64,000 nucleotides of DNA from Pollenia angustigena (lineage: Eukaryota > Arthropoda > Insecta > Diptera > Polleniidae), in assembly GCA_930367215.1 (NCBI GenBank), contig OV884059.1:220664303-220728302 (forward strand), in the 5' to 3' direction. The translations under genes and the position numbers were made by a program. The notes under the pieces are model-generated. The model saw only the letters and a list, made by a program, of their open reading frames with translations, was not told the origin of the DNA and ran no database searches. How positions within the stretch are numbered: the stretch's first letter is position 1; each line of letters begins with the position of its first letter. This document shows positions 22,370 to 33,229 of this stretch, piece after piece.

Positions 22370-23945
22370 CTGTGTCCGTATGGAAAAACTAGTTAACTCC
22401 ACTTTTTGAAAACACGAGAAAGACACACTTAAAGTTTTAAACATATTTCGCTAATTATTTCATATGAATTTATGTTATTATGCATTCGCATTAAACAAAA
22501 CATAATTTAAAATTATGTTAAAGATTTCTGGTACCATTAAATAGATTTTTGGGCATTAAAACCGAAAATCAATGTCAGTTATCTTGTTTTTTCGAAAAAT
22601 GGAATTATCTAGTTTTTCCGAAAAAAATTTTGTTTGCAATTTATTTTAAAATTTTATGGAATTAAGGCAACTTAAGTAATGATTTGTGAAAAAACATTAA
22701 CTACTTGACCCAGCAATTTAATTTACCGGTTTTTTTACGAAAAAATGTAGTTAACCAGCATTTAAAAAAAAATGTTCCTTCCATATATCAAAAACTAGCA
22801 TCTTTCGTGGACATACGTATTTATATGCCAAAGTTTATGTTTCTAGATTAAAAAATTACCAGTTGTAAAGCAAAAAAGTACCAAAAAGTTATTCTCATTC
22901 GCTAATGACATTGCATTTTAAATTTTATGTTGATAGGTGCAATATTTACAAAAATTTAAAAAGTACCAGTTAAAGAACAAAAAAGTACCAAAAAGATACC
23001 TCTTACATAGTCTCATTCACTGAGGACTTTGCATGTTTAATTTTTTGTTTTTAGTTCCAAAACTAACGGAAATTTAAAAAATACCAGTTAAAGAACAAAA
23101 AAGTACCAAAAATATCACTAAGAGGATCTTATTCATTCAGGAGGTGGCATGTTGAATTTTTTGTTTCTATGTAAAATATTAACTATAGTTAAAGAAAGTA
23201 CCAGTTTTAAAACAAAAAGATAAAAAAGGAATTCAGTTTTCCGTATTTCCTCCTTTTTGGTACTATTTTTTCTCTCCATTAAAGTATCAGAAATTGCAAT
23301 GTTGCAGTGGGAGCCCAAAATTTAACGTTCGAATATCGAAAAAGTACCGAATTCGTATTTGGACGTTTTAGATAAGTTTCGAATGTGATATAAACTTTAT
23401 TTCTATGTTTATTGGTTTAAAAGATAGACAAAAAAGTTCCAAAATACAGGTTTCAAGCGTTGGCCACCTAAAAGGACAAGAAGTACCAGACACCTGTCCG
23501 TTTATTTTTTTTATTAATTTAACCCTTCTTACCCCCTAAACATTAGAACTTTAAAAACTATACACTATGCATATAATGTTCTTTAAATTCTCGGGAGTTG
23601 CAATTTTTACATTTTAACCCAAAGAGCTTGTGACCCGAATTTGTTATATTTTGCTCTTTCTCTCTTTGTTTTCACAATAAAATCGTTTTCGACTTCTAAT
23701 TTTTCCGTTTTTTAAGACACAATGGAGTTAACTTGTTTTTTTCAAAAAAATTTATGGAGTTATCTAGTTTTTACATAAAAATTGGTATTTTTCTGATTTT
23801 TGTTTTTCAAATAACTTTTAAATGAGAAACTATATTAAAGTTTGGATCTGACAGATTGATAGTAAATGAAACACGCTTTCTATTTTTGGTGTTATCGCAA
23901 TTTTCGTAAAAAGTGGCGTTAACTAGTTTTTCCATACGGCCACAG
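22370..23945. mobile_element. Foldback-like element (1.58 kb) with 38-bp termini, nested in hAT
   Basis: The left end CTGTGTCCGTATGGAAAAAC, with TAGTTAACTCCACTTTTT inward, and the right end AAAAAGTGGCGTTAACTAG ... CCATACGGCCACAG are near-perfect inverted repeats. AAAT flanks both sides (22366-22369, 23946-23949), a possible 4-bp target duplication. Variants of GTTAACTAGTTTTT / AATTATCTAGTTTTTCC recur inward from both ends, like subterminal binding sites. Its core is a tandem repeat (separate entry). No coding capacity. Confidence 0.75.
22850..23240 (+). repeat. Tandem repeat, ~115-bp period, four degenerate units
   Basis: Units share AAGTACCAGTTAAAGAACAA, AAAGTACCAAAAA, TTCATTC, GCATGTTTAATTTTTTGTTT. 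They start near 22857, 22965, 23078 and 23195. It is the core of the foldback element. Confidence 0.75.
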
Positions 23946-24639
23946 AAATATTTTAAACAACATACTTCGATCTATTCTCAAGAAGAAATTATTTGCAGAA
24001 GCATAGCAGAGGATGAAATGTCCGTGAAACATTTCAAAAAATTCAAAGTTATATTGACTCTTTTTAAATCTAAGTGCCCGAAAGTGAAGCAACAATTTGG
24101 AGCTAATTGACAAGTTTTATTTAAAAAAGAATGTTTATTTACTCAAGTACTAAGTTTTTCTAAAATAATCGAAAAAAGAAATCTCGTAAATTATAAAATT
24201 TTGGATTTAGAATTATTCGATTAATCGATTAATATTAACATTATATTCGTTTAATCGAATAAGTTAAAAATGTCAAATATCGATTAATCGTTTAATCGAA
24301 CAAAAATAAATCCCGATTAATTGCGCACCCTAGTTTTGCCGCAATTACATTTTTATTAAATGCGTCACAAGGCGAATTTGAATATCAGATAACGGCAATC
24401 CTACAACAAGTAAAGGAATTTTTAAGCCCAAAAGAACTTGCGAAAGGATTAGCTTTTAGTTTAGAAGTTTTTGATATTTATGATGAGTATACTCTGCCAA
24501 ATCATCATGAATGGATTTAGACTTGAACAATGTACCAAATTATAAAAATTACTTTAAAAGACAGTCACCGATTTGCGCAACTTATGGACTATTAAGGTAA
24601 TTTTTGGGTTAACGTATTCGTTAATAAACAGAATTGCCA

Positions 24640-24995
24640 CATATAGAGTGTGACCAATCCACAACAGACCCTACAGACTCGATAACATCCAGAAAAATTA
24701 ACCGTTTGCTGCGATTTACACGCTGGAGGCATTATCGGACCTTGTTTCTTCAATATCAATGCCGGAACTCGCATTTCGCTCAATTTAGAGCGTAACCGCA
24801 CAATGATCAATGATTTTTTGTTTGAAAATATGGATGACATTGAGCCGGGCGAGATGTGATAGATTGATTGAAATCAGAATTGAATGCCAAGTTGATTTCG
24901 GGAAATGTACAGGGAAATGTATTGGGCTCCGAGGTCGCGCAACTTGAAAGCTCTATCAGAGGTGTGCTGGAAATCGAAAATGTAAAATGCAAGAA
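24640..24995 (+). pseudogene. Mariner-like transposase remnant
   Basis: The plus strand reads KLTVCCDLHAGGIIGPCFF, then NAGTRISLNLERNRTMIND and FLFENMDDIEPGEM before a stop. It then reads LKSELNAKLISG in another frame. The family pattern is VTVWCGLxAGGIIGPYFFxxxAGxxVxVNGxRYRTMINDFL. The first and third catalytic regions are missing. It is the same lineage as the remnants at 60-600 and 18515-18790. Confidence 0.75.
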
Positions 24996-25009
24996 TTTGC
25001 AAGTTGTTT

Positions 25010-25780
25010 TTAATACACTTTTAATCTAATTTGTATTACTTTAGATTAAATTCTATTTAATAGAGCAATATTTATATAATATTTGCCATAAAATTCTTTT
25101 ATTTCAGAAATGTTGTTAAAAAAAAACGACTTCGATTTCCAGCACCATCCTGTCTGTTTATTTCCTATGGACCGAATTCACGTTAGTTTTTGCTGATAAA
25201 CTAGCAACAACTGTTCGTGTTATATTCGTTAAATACAGCCAGCAGTGCTCGAAAAAGTGTCCAAGTTTGAACGTCCAGAAAGCGCTTGGTCATGAACAGG
25301 CAAGATGTTTTTTAATGTTAATGACATGTATTTATGTTGCAACTTAAATACACTTTTTTTGATTAAAATTTAACTGTTTGTGGCATTTTTTTACAATTTC
25401 AGGATTAAGGGGACTTAAAAAACTTTATATGAAGCAATAAAAAACAGCACGTTTTCTTATTGTTGCTAGTGTTGGTCGATAAATCAAAATACATAAACAA
25501 CTTTCTCTAAATATGGAAAAAAGTAGCTCGACTGTTTTATAAACTCCACCTGTAAAGTGAGTTCTCCTTTATTCGTCCCTTTCATGTCTATCTCAATCAT
25601 ATTATGGTTGCATAAAACTAGGTTCATTTTTAATTTGACCATTCATATGTTTAAAATTAAATAACTTTATGCTCTCTTCAAATTTTCTTGACAAATCTCG
25701 GCATAAAACATTAGCATTGCCCAGCGAGAAAATTGCAAACGCTTTTATTTTTCAGGCTTTTAAGAAGGTCTACAAACGCA
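25010..25780. other. AT-rich stretch without recognised feature
   Basis: No frame, RNA gene or repeat boundary stands out. Confidence 0.4.
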
Positions 25781-27400
25781 TTCTTTATGAACCTTTACTC
25801 ATTCCACTTTGTCTTCTTTAAACACTACGAAGGTTGTAGGGGTCATCTAAACGATATTTCACCTTTTTGTGTTCCATCCTCCAGGGTTAAATCAGGTCAA
25901 ACCTGTGATCCGCAATGATTCAAATTTGCCCAGTCAATGAATGGTTGACGAGCACACAGGGAAGCCGTCGATATTTATCTTTTCTGTTTTATAATCGTAC
26001 TTCTATGGAGTTCTTCGGAACAGAGACATGGTAATGGGCTAGAGGAACATGGCAGTTTACTGTTGAATCTATAATCTTTCCTCGGACATTGTAGGTGGGC
26101 GATAAAGTATCTGCATACCAAGGAAGCGCCAACATTTAAAATAACAGGGCTCTTTTGGATCTAAAGATTTCAAGGAGTTAAAAGTTTTACCTCGGTATTT
26201 AACTGATGGTGCCTCGGGAGTCTTTAAGCCACGGCCTAGCAAACCGTTCATCGTGAGTTTTCCGTTAGTATGCTTACCAAAAATTCTTCCTGAATTTCGA
26301 GGACTCAGAAGAGGGTCTTGTCCTTCTTTGAAGGAATAATTTCTGAGAACACGAGGTGGCTGTCGTTATATCCACAACGCGGTTAAAAACGGGGTGTCAT
26401 TATTCGGGAGCCCATGTGGAGTGAACACCTTCTGCGATATTAAAATCAAGGTTCTGTTGCTATCAGTACAGAAACTGGCTTTAATCAAATTGGCAGTGGA
26501 GGTTAGATAACTCCAGCTTCTTAATAAGGGGGAGAATTTGATTAGGCAATTGTTCTCTTAAATTGTGTATAAAACATGATTCTCGCATACGCGAGGGCTC
26601 TTGGTAAATTCATATATAAATCACCATTGTGGTTGAGACGCACCATAAGATTAGGCCAAAGTGTAGGTGGTCGTCTTTAAGATCCCAAAGGTTGTAATGA
26701 TCATCTCAATACTACTTAACTTTTTGGTGTTACATCCACCGGGGCAATCAGGTGTATCTAATACATGAGGTTCAGAAAAAATCTAAAACTGACAGATCTC
26801 TTGAGATCGCGGATGACCAGAGGTTCCAAGCGAGGCAGTAGCCTCCAATGACATGCCACCGGCCTGATTATTGGTGGAAGTCTCTGTTAGTGTGCTTCTT
26901 TCGGGAAATTCGGAAGTTTTACCTGTCCGCTGACAGTATACTTTCGGGGATCACATGGTTGTTGTGCTTCAACCCAAAGTCCTGGAAATAGATAGAACTA
27001 AAATGCTGGGGCTGAACGATGTTTTTCATACAGTTTGACATAAAATTATGCCAGAGAATGCGGTCGAGAAATAAAATAAATTTTATTTTGAGGACGTTTT
27101 AATTATGGGCTTTACAATTTTTGCCTGAAGTTGAAGACTTAATTCTGTTTCATCATTAAGGCTGGATGTTTCTCCACTTGTGGTAGAGTTTGGTCTGAGA
27201 GCAGACTATTTCCAGGTTCTGTTTCTATTCAACAAATACTGCTAGCTTTTCTAAAAGCAGTTAGATGATTCCTTATCAAGTGGGGGGTGTATAATTTGGA
27301 CGGATTATACACTCAAACTGCTACCTGTATGTAATGATGCCTCTAACACTCAGGGGTGGTTGGTAAACGCATACTTTGTCACCCAGTAGTTAAAATCCCT
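25780..27400. other. Higher-GC degenerate block with a diverged internal repeat
   Basis: By eye this 1.6-kb block is less AT-rich than its surroundings. Text around 25825-25905 (GAAGGTTGTAGGGGTCATCT, CACCTTTTTGTGTTCCATCC, GGGTTAAATCAGGT) recurs in degraded form at 26680-26765 (AAGGTTGTAATGATCATCTC, TTTTTGGTGTTACATCCACC, GGGGCAATCAGGTG), an offset of about 858 bases. It may be an ancient tandem or mobile sequence. I found no recognisable protein motif. Confidence 0.4.
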
Positions 27401-29490
27401 TATAAAACTAGGCCATATGAAAAGTACTCATGTGAATCTGTTTCCACATTTGCCTTCTTCAAAATGTTCTTTTAGAAATTTTTTTATAAAATATTTCACA
27501 AATTTAAATTTTTCTTTCAGGAAAGGGCCTGCCAAATTCGTCCTCTTAGTATTTGTGTGGAAATTTGTAGAAAATACTTTTCAAAAGTTCTCAAGAGTTG
27601 ATAATTTACTATCTTCGCATTATTAGCTACAGCAATTATGCTGAGATAAAGCTTAATTCCTACTTATCTTTGGAAAAACTTTTAGCAGCCTTTATAGTAG
27701 CTCTGAGGAGGCAAAGCTTTGTTCTCCATCGATAAGCTGTGTATGCCTTATGACTGCAAAAAAAGATTTTTAGAAGGTCTCTTTACTTCTGCCTTTTCCC
27801 GCTGGGTAATTTCTGTCCAACTTGACTGTATTTCTAAATTCCTTACAAAACAACTATCAAACCCAATTTCAATCTTATGCATTATTAATGAGTATACAAA
27901 CAATTAATCCAGGAAATATATCACAAACAAGAGTAACAATGAAAATTAAAACCTTATTTTGTGTAAACAAAATTTAAATTAGAGAACACAACAAGCAATA
28001 CGATCCCTTATTTTAAGGATCAACACTTGGCGCGACGATAAACATCTCAGTGTTTAAGAAAAATTTAAATTATTACTTTCTTAGCACCAAACAACAAAAA
28101 CAAAATAGAAACATCAGACAAAATTATCACTAATTCCCAAAACAGTAGGAAAATAAAAAAAAAATTGAGAAATTGAACTCAAAACTCCAGATCCAATTAC
28201 ACAACATAATTATAAGGTGTAAATTCTACAGTATCAGGCTGACTAGTATTCAAAAGTTGTTAGATATTTTAATGAATGTATTAAGTAGCAGACTGCAACT
28301 GCTGTAATTTTTGGGTTTGCCAGAATGGCGTAGGTGCTTACGCCCAGTGTCAAAACATGATGCAAACATTTTTTATTTTTTTTTTTTTTTTTATTCAATA
28401 ACTCTTAACAAGAAAAATGAGTAAAAGGATTTGGGTTTTTTGTTTCCCGGTAACAAACAAGGATCATTTACAAACAACAACAGCTTCATATTACTCTTAC
28501 TTATTGTTATGTAGTTAATTAGAAATTAAACATATCCATGTTATTGGATGAATTGTATGAAAAGTGTTGGGATTACTTTGTTTTTTTTCCTCTACACTTC
28601 GGTGTTTAAGAACACTTGATAATAAAATCTTGCAAATAGTTTGTTTGTACAAGAAGAGTAGCACTTGAAATGTGGCTTTTATTTAATTTGAGTACTTTGG
28701 AAGTGAGAAAAATAGTTTGTCTTTTGTGACATCTTTCTCAATAAGAGTTCTGACTTAGTTTCCGTTTAACTACTTATTTGTTCTTTTGAATTCTTTTTCG
28801 AAATGTTGTGTAAGAATTTAACAACTGTCGTTTTCTTTTATGCATAAAAGTGACCTCATATTTAGTTATTTGACATAAATCATGAAAGTTTGTTGTAAGT
28901 AAGTTGTTCACTTTGAGACAGTTTGGTCATGTTTAAGTGGCTACTGGCGCCGGTAGAGTTTTCCATCTTCACAATTTAACTCCGATATTCGTTTTATTAT
29001 TATGAGAATATTAAAGAAAATTTTGTTTTATTGTTATTATGTACTAATTGTACATTGGATACCAAAAGTACATGAAAGGCATAGAGATGGGCAATAAATA
29101 TCGATGTTTAAAAAAATAATCGATATATTAGAAAGAAAATTAAATTCTGCAAGTTTTTGGTGAATTTCCGACATTTCACATCTTTTTATTCGAAAATTGT
29201 TTTAAAATATTTAATCTGCCTGGCTTCCTCAGTATTGTCCGAAAGGGTGCTTCGGCTGTAGATTTACCAGTGTCGGATAAAAGAAAACGTTTGACAGGAT
29301 AACACATAAAACAGTGAGTGCTTCTGATGTCCATATCTGGCAACTCGTTGTTTAAATTAAACAATCAAAAACAATGCTTATTAAAGTTGGTACTATTTCT
29401 AGTGCAATTAAAATTTAAAAAATTAAAATTTTTGTTACTTAAGATAAATGTGGTTCTTTGTTTGGTTTGAGTTTTTCCTTTTTATTTTAA
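27400..29490. other. AT-rich stretch without recognised gene
   Basis: It contains a poly-T tract near 28375-28392 and otherwise unremarkable AT-rich sequence. Confidence 0.4.
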
Positions 29491-29495
29491 TATTT

Positions 29496-29637
29496 ACTGC
29501 CTGTTCATCGATTTCGAACGTCAACGTTCGCATAGAAAAAAAACATTTAAAACAAAAACAAAATTCTAAAATTTGTTTTTGTTTTAAATATCATTTTCTA
29601 TACGAACGTAAACGTTCGAAATCGTTAAACAGGCAGT
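29496..29637. mobile_element. 142-bp near-perfect palindrome (hairpin MITE)
   Basis: The left arm ACTGCCTGTTCATCGATTTC, then GAACGTCAACGTTCGCATAG, is mirrored by the right arm CTATACGAACGTAAACGTTC, then GAAATCGTTAAACAGGCAGT. The arms meet at an A/T-rich centre with virtually no loop. Each arm is about 70 bases with few mismatches. Confidence 0.85.
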
Positions 29638-29652
29638 TAATTTAAAATAAAA

Positions 29653-30085
29653 ACAAGTAAGAGCGATTCACCATGGTGCGATATAAATAAATCAACTTTG
29701 TGCCACGCTCACTTTTCCAATCTCGCCAACTTTTTGTCGGATATTGTGCATTGATAACCATGATACTTGTACCTTATTTGGAAACTTTGCCTCTATTAGT
29801 TCTCTATATATACAGAAGTCTATATTGTCTTTGTGTGGAAGGTGCCACGCCCACTGCTCTAATCCCGAAGAGCTGTGTGTACCAAGCTTGCACCATTTTT
29901 CGTTTACTGTTCTTAAGATCTAAATAAATTAACTTTGTGCCACGCCCACTTCTCCGCTCCCGCCCACATTTTGTCTAATCTTGTCTGGTAATAACAAAGA
30001 TCTTTGTACCTTATCTTTTTATGGGAAGCGCCACGCCTATTTTCCCAATCCTGCCCACATTTTGTCGGATGTTGTTCATTGATAT
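29653..30085 (+). repeat. DINE-1-like fragment with repeated CCACGCCCAC text
   Basis: It begins AAAACAAGTAAGAGCGATTC and contains four copies of a (G)TGCCACGC(T/C)CAC...TCTCC/CCAATC unit (29700, 29845, 29937, 30027), each followed by CCGCCCACATTTTGTC-like or equivalent text. This is the DINE-1 central repeat, amplified. Both ends of the element are incomplete. Confidence 0.65.
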
Positions 30086-30631
30086 TGATTACGGCGACCA
30101 TTCGTCCTTTTTTAAGAGGACAGTCTTTTTTTTGATTCGATGTCCTTTATGATTGTTTTTATAAAAAGGACAGTAGATTGTTTTTTTAAGTGGATTGTCC
30201 TCTTCAAAACTATAAGTTTTATTTTCTCAAACCCCCAAAATTTCAACATTAATACAGAAAAACACGCAGGTTAACATTAATGCCAGAGTTAGATCGTTTG
30301 TTCCATTGAAAGAATATTTTGATCTCAACAAAGAAGCCCGATGACATTGCAAAAATTATTTTGATGATTCATATACTGGATTGTGGTTCTTTTGGCACAT
30401 AGCCAAGCCTTTATATTCCATAAATATATTTGTCGTCTAGAGCCACAACATATTTCAATGCCTGAGACTGCTCTAACTTTAAAGGACTTTTATTTAAAAT
30501 TAAATACACGCCAAGAAAATGTGTTTTTAGCATTGGTTATTAAAACCATTTTGGCATACTAAGTTGGCAGGTAGTATTCTGTATTGACGATTTAAAGTGC
30601 AGTCAGTGTTTACAAAAATTTATTTTTTTTT

Positions 30632-30779
30632 CCTAAGCTAATCCCGCGAAGCTCTATGCTTGTCTACAGGAAAGAGACCAGAGTCGCTGGCGGGAATCGA
30701 ACCCGCAACCCCGGCGCTGATATACTAGCTCGCTACCAGGTAGCCTACCAGAGCGCTCTAAGCTAGACTATCGGGGCAC
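30632..30779 (-). mobile_element. tRNA-derived SINE (fuller copy)
   Basis: On the minus strand it reads GTGCCCCGATAGTCTAGCTT, GAGCGCTCTGGTAGGCTACC, AGCGAGCTAG, GGGGTTGCGGGTTCGATTCC (perfect B box at 30693-30703), CGCCAGCGAC, TCCTGTAGACAAGC and GCTTCGCGGGATTAGCTTAG. The A-rich tail appears as the T run at 30619-30631. TAGTCTAGCTTAG is the best A-box candidate. It shares its body with 17562-17677. Confidence 0.8.
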
Positions 30780-31194
30780 ACAAATTTGGCTGAGAAGTGG
30801 AGAAAAGACGATACATCAGTGGATCAAATATAGATGGAACATTTTGGCTTTTTCAATGAAAAAAATATTGGAGGTAAAAATAAAATAAAGCTTGTAGCAT
30901 TTTATTTGTAATTACCGTCCTGAAGTGCCAACAAAACGATTACAAAAAGATTACTTTCAATTGCTAATTTTGGATTAGCGAAAAGTCCCAATTAAAAATG
31001 TTCACTTAAGAATCACTTTTAAAAACAAAGTGCAAATTTCAAATGGACTGTGTAGAATTTAAATTAGTTTTATGATAAAATAGTCATATTCAAAAAAATT
31101 CGTTTTACCGAAATGAATCAATTATTTTTAATTATAAAATTTTTTTGTTTTAAAGACTTTTACATAATTTTTTTATATGAATTTCTATTTGCAA

Positions 31195-31437
31195 TTGATT
31201 GATTGATTCCGGACTAAATGTGATATAAATGTATAACTACCAAATCCCCATAATAGCTGGGGCCTCCGAAATACTCAATTCAACAGACACACGTACATCG
31301 TTAAATCAACTTCTCTCCGTATAAGGACCCAGAATATTCAAATTTTATAGGATATTAGATTAACATTGTAGAAATTACAAGCGAAATAACAAACTTATAT
31401 ATGTATATGTCCGTTAACCTTCGGTAAAGGGTATAAA
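31195..31437 (+). repeat. DINE-1-like 3' fragment (duplicate at 33294-33536)
   Basis: GCTGGGGCCTCCGAAATACT, CAGACACACGTACATCGTTA, ACTTCTCTCCGTATAAGGAC, CCAGAATATT and AACCTTCGGTAAAGGGTATA parallel the last ~200 bases of the long copy ending at 12106. The 5' part is missing. Confidence 0.65.
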
Positions 31438-31525
31438 GACCAAAAAAATCGTGCAATGTATGTAAAACGGGTTTTCGAAAAATTTTAAAAATCCGTTTTA
31501 TATACATTGCACGATTTTTTGGTCT
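31437..31525. repeat. Hairpin: ~33-bp stem, 22-base loop
   Basis: The left arm AGACCAAAAAAATCGTGCAA, then TGTATGTAAAACGG, pairs with CCGTTTTATATACATTGCAC, then GATTTTTTGGTCT, with about one mismatch and one one-base bulge. Its exact copy sits at 33536-33624 in the tandem duplication. It could be the core of a small inverted-repeat element; transcription would give a miRNA-like hairpin. No other evidence of function. Confidence 0.85.
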
Positions 31526-32185
31526 TAGAAGACCCCTAGTGAAATTTGATGCAGAAAATATGCGTAGAACATTTTAACCCACTTAAGTGCCGTTTTAGTA
31601 TATTTTTGTGTGGAAGTTTAAAAATTACCCCTTAAAATGAGTGTTAGAAGGTTAATATATTCTTAGAACAGAATCGCCATACAATTCTACTGAAGACATC
31701 TGAAATAGTCTTTTAGCTCAGAAGTACATTTAGTATATTTTTTTTAACTTGTACCAAACGCCTTTTTAAGAAATTCAAAAATTGCAATGCCCGAAATTTC
31801 GAAAATCCGTTTTAAATACATCACACGAACTTTTGGTCTTAGAAGACCCCTAGTCAAATTTAGTGCGGAAAATATTCGTTGAACATTTTAATCCTTAAAA
31901 AAGTGCCGTTTTAGTAGGGTATTCATTTAATCGACCTTTTGCTTTAATCGGTTAATCGCTCGATTAATTAACCGAGGTTTTGGTTTAATCGGTTTATTTT
32001 GCTTTTGATCGGTTAACCGGTTAATAACGTTTTTTTATAAATAAAGAAATTTCATAATATAAAAATGCATTAATTGTTTATTATTTGGAATTTATTAGGA
32101 AAAAAAACAACAACATACCAAACGAAGCAGTTCTTGAACTAAAACGAGCAAACAAACAAAAAACATAAATATGTAATATGCATTT

Positions 32186-33050
32186 TTCGGCGGCATGCCC
32201 CCAAAATATAACCCCCCAAAAATATAATGAAATAACCCCCCAAAGCGTGGGGCCTTATTTGATATGCAGTAAAACCCCAATTTTGAAAATGAAATAAGCG
32301 CCCAACGAAATGAAATAATGCCCCAAACATAAATAAAATAATTCCCTAATTTTTGGGGGTTTCATATGAAATAAAACACTAATTTCTGAAATGAAATAAG
32401 AGCCCAATATATGTAATACAATTTATTATACAGTTTTGCTTTACAGAATCGCGCGATAGATATCATGATATGATATGCCAAACACAAGCTTCGCTAACTA
32501 AGGCTTTTCTGCATAGCCGGCCTTCGGTCGGGCGCAATGACTTTTTCCTCTATGGTATACCAAACACTGGCTTCGCTAACTAAAGCTTCTCTGCATAGCG
32601 CAAGGATTTTCTCCACTATAGTATAAAAATACCGACTCGACCCGGCTTCGCAGAGAAGCTTAAGTTAGCGAAGCAGGTGTTTAGTATACCATAGAGGAAA
32701 AAGTCATTGCGCGCGGCCGAAGGCCGGTTATGAAGGATAGCTTTATTTATCGAAGCCGGTGTTCTGTATACCAAAGTGGATAAATCCTTGCGTCCAAAAA
32801 CGTTTTCATTATAAATTATAAAATGAAATAATCCCCCAAAAAATATATTGGGGCTTTATTTCATAACGATTTTTTGGGGGATGATTTCATATGAATTAAT
32901 ACCCCAAATAAAAAAATGAAATAAGACCCAAAATAAAATGAAATAACCCCCCAAAAATCGTTTTTGTTGTTCTCTTTACAAACTTTTGGGGGGTTATTTC
33001 ATTATTTTTTTGGGGGGTTATATTTTGGGGGGTTATTGCATGCCGCCGAA
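32186..33050. mobile_element. Foldback element with CCCC/GGGG subterminal repeats (copy 1)
   Basis: It begins TTCGGCGGCATGC and ends GCATGCCGCCGAA. Inward from both ends run mirrored units of AATGAAATAACCCCCCAAA type (AACCCCCCAAAATATA at left; TATATTTTGGGGGGTT at right). The core contains the TTCGCTAACTAAAGCTTCTC ... CCGGCCTTCGG minisatellite text in both orientations. No coding capacity. Target duplication not resolved. Confidence 0.8.
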
Positions 33051-33229
33051 TTTTCAATTAATACACAAGGTGTGCTATCAAGTCATATCCTCATAATATC
33101 CCAAATAATATTTTGCAATTGCTTAAAATAAATGTTGTTGTGTTTCAAACAAAATAAAAATGTTAATGCTTTGTTCATTGATTCGTCATAACTGTACAAT
33201 TGAAATCTAAATTATTATTATAAATATAA

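Larger units (their letters stand above)
20701..24332. mobile_element. hAT-superfamily transposon, non-autonomous as it stands
   Basis: The element begins TAGGGTGTTTAGTCGATTAA and ends ATTGCGCACCCTA. It is bounded by a perfect 8-bp target duplication GTTTTGCC (20693-20700 and 24333-24340), the hAT hallmark. Both ends have arrays of CGATTAATCGA-type subterminal words (20710-20810 and 24205-24320). About 1.2 kb of element DNA remains once nested insertions are removed. A 65-codon frame at 23913-24110 containing QEEIICRSIAEDEMSVKHF faintly resembles the hAT region with IxRxIAxDxxPF, but this is weak. No full transposase is present. Confidence 0.85.
31131..33215 (+). repeat. 2.1-kb tandem duplication, copy 1
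   Basis: It begins ATTATAAAATTTTTTTG and recurs at +2099. It contains a DINE-1-like tail, a perfect-looking hairpin, an internal ~317-bp-spaced direct repeat (GTCTTAGAAGACCCCTAGT near 31521 and 31838), the left end of the hAT element and one full foldback element. Every line compared with copy 2 is identical, so the event is very recent or an assembly duplication. Confidence 0.95.

Noticed and set aside
30632..30779. Functional tRNA gene
   Set aside because: The B box is good but cloverleaf arms do not fit, and the conserved body plus A-rich tail and a second copy indicate a SINE.
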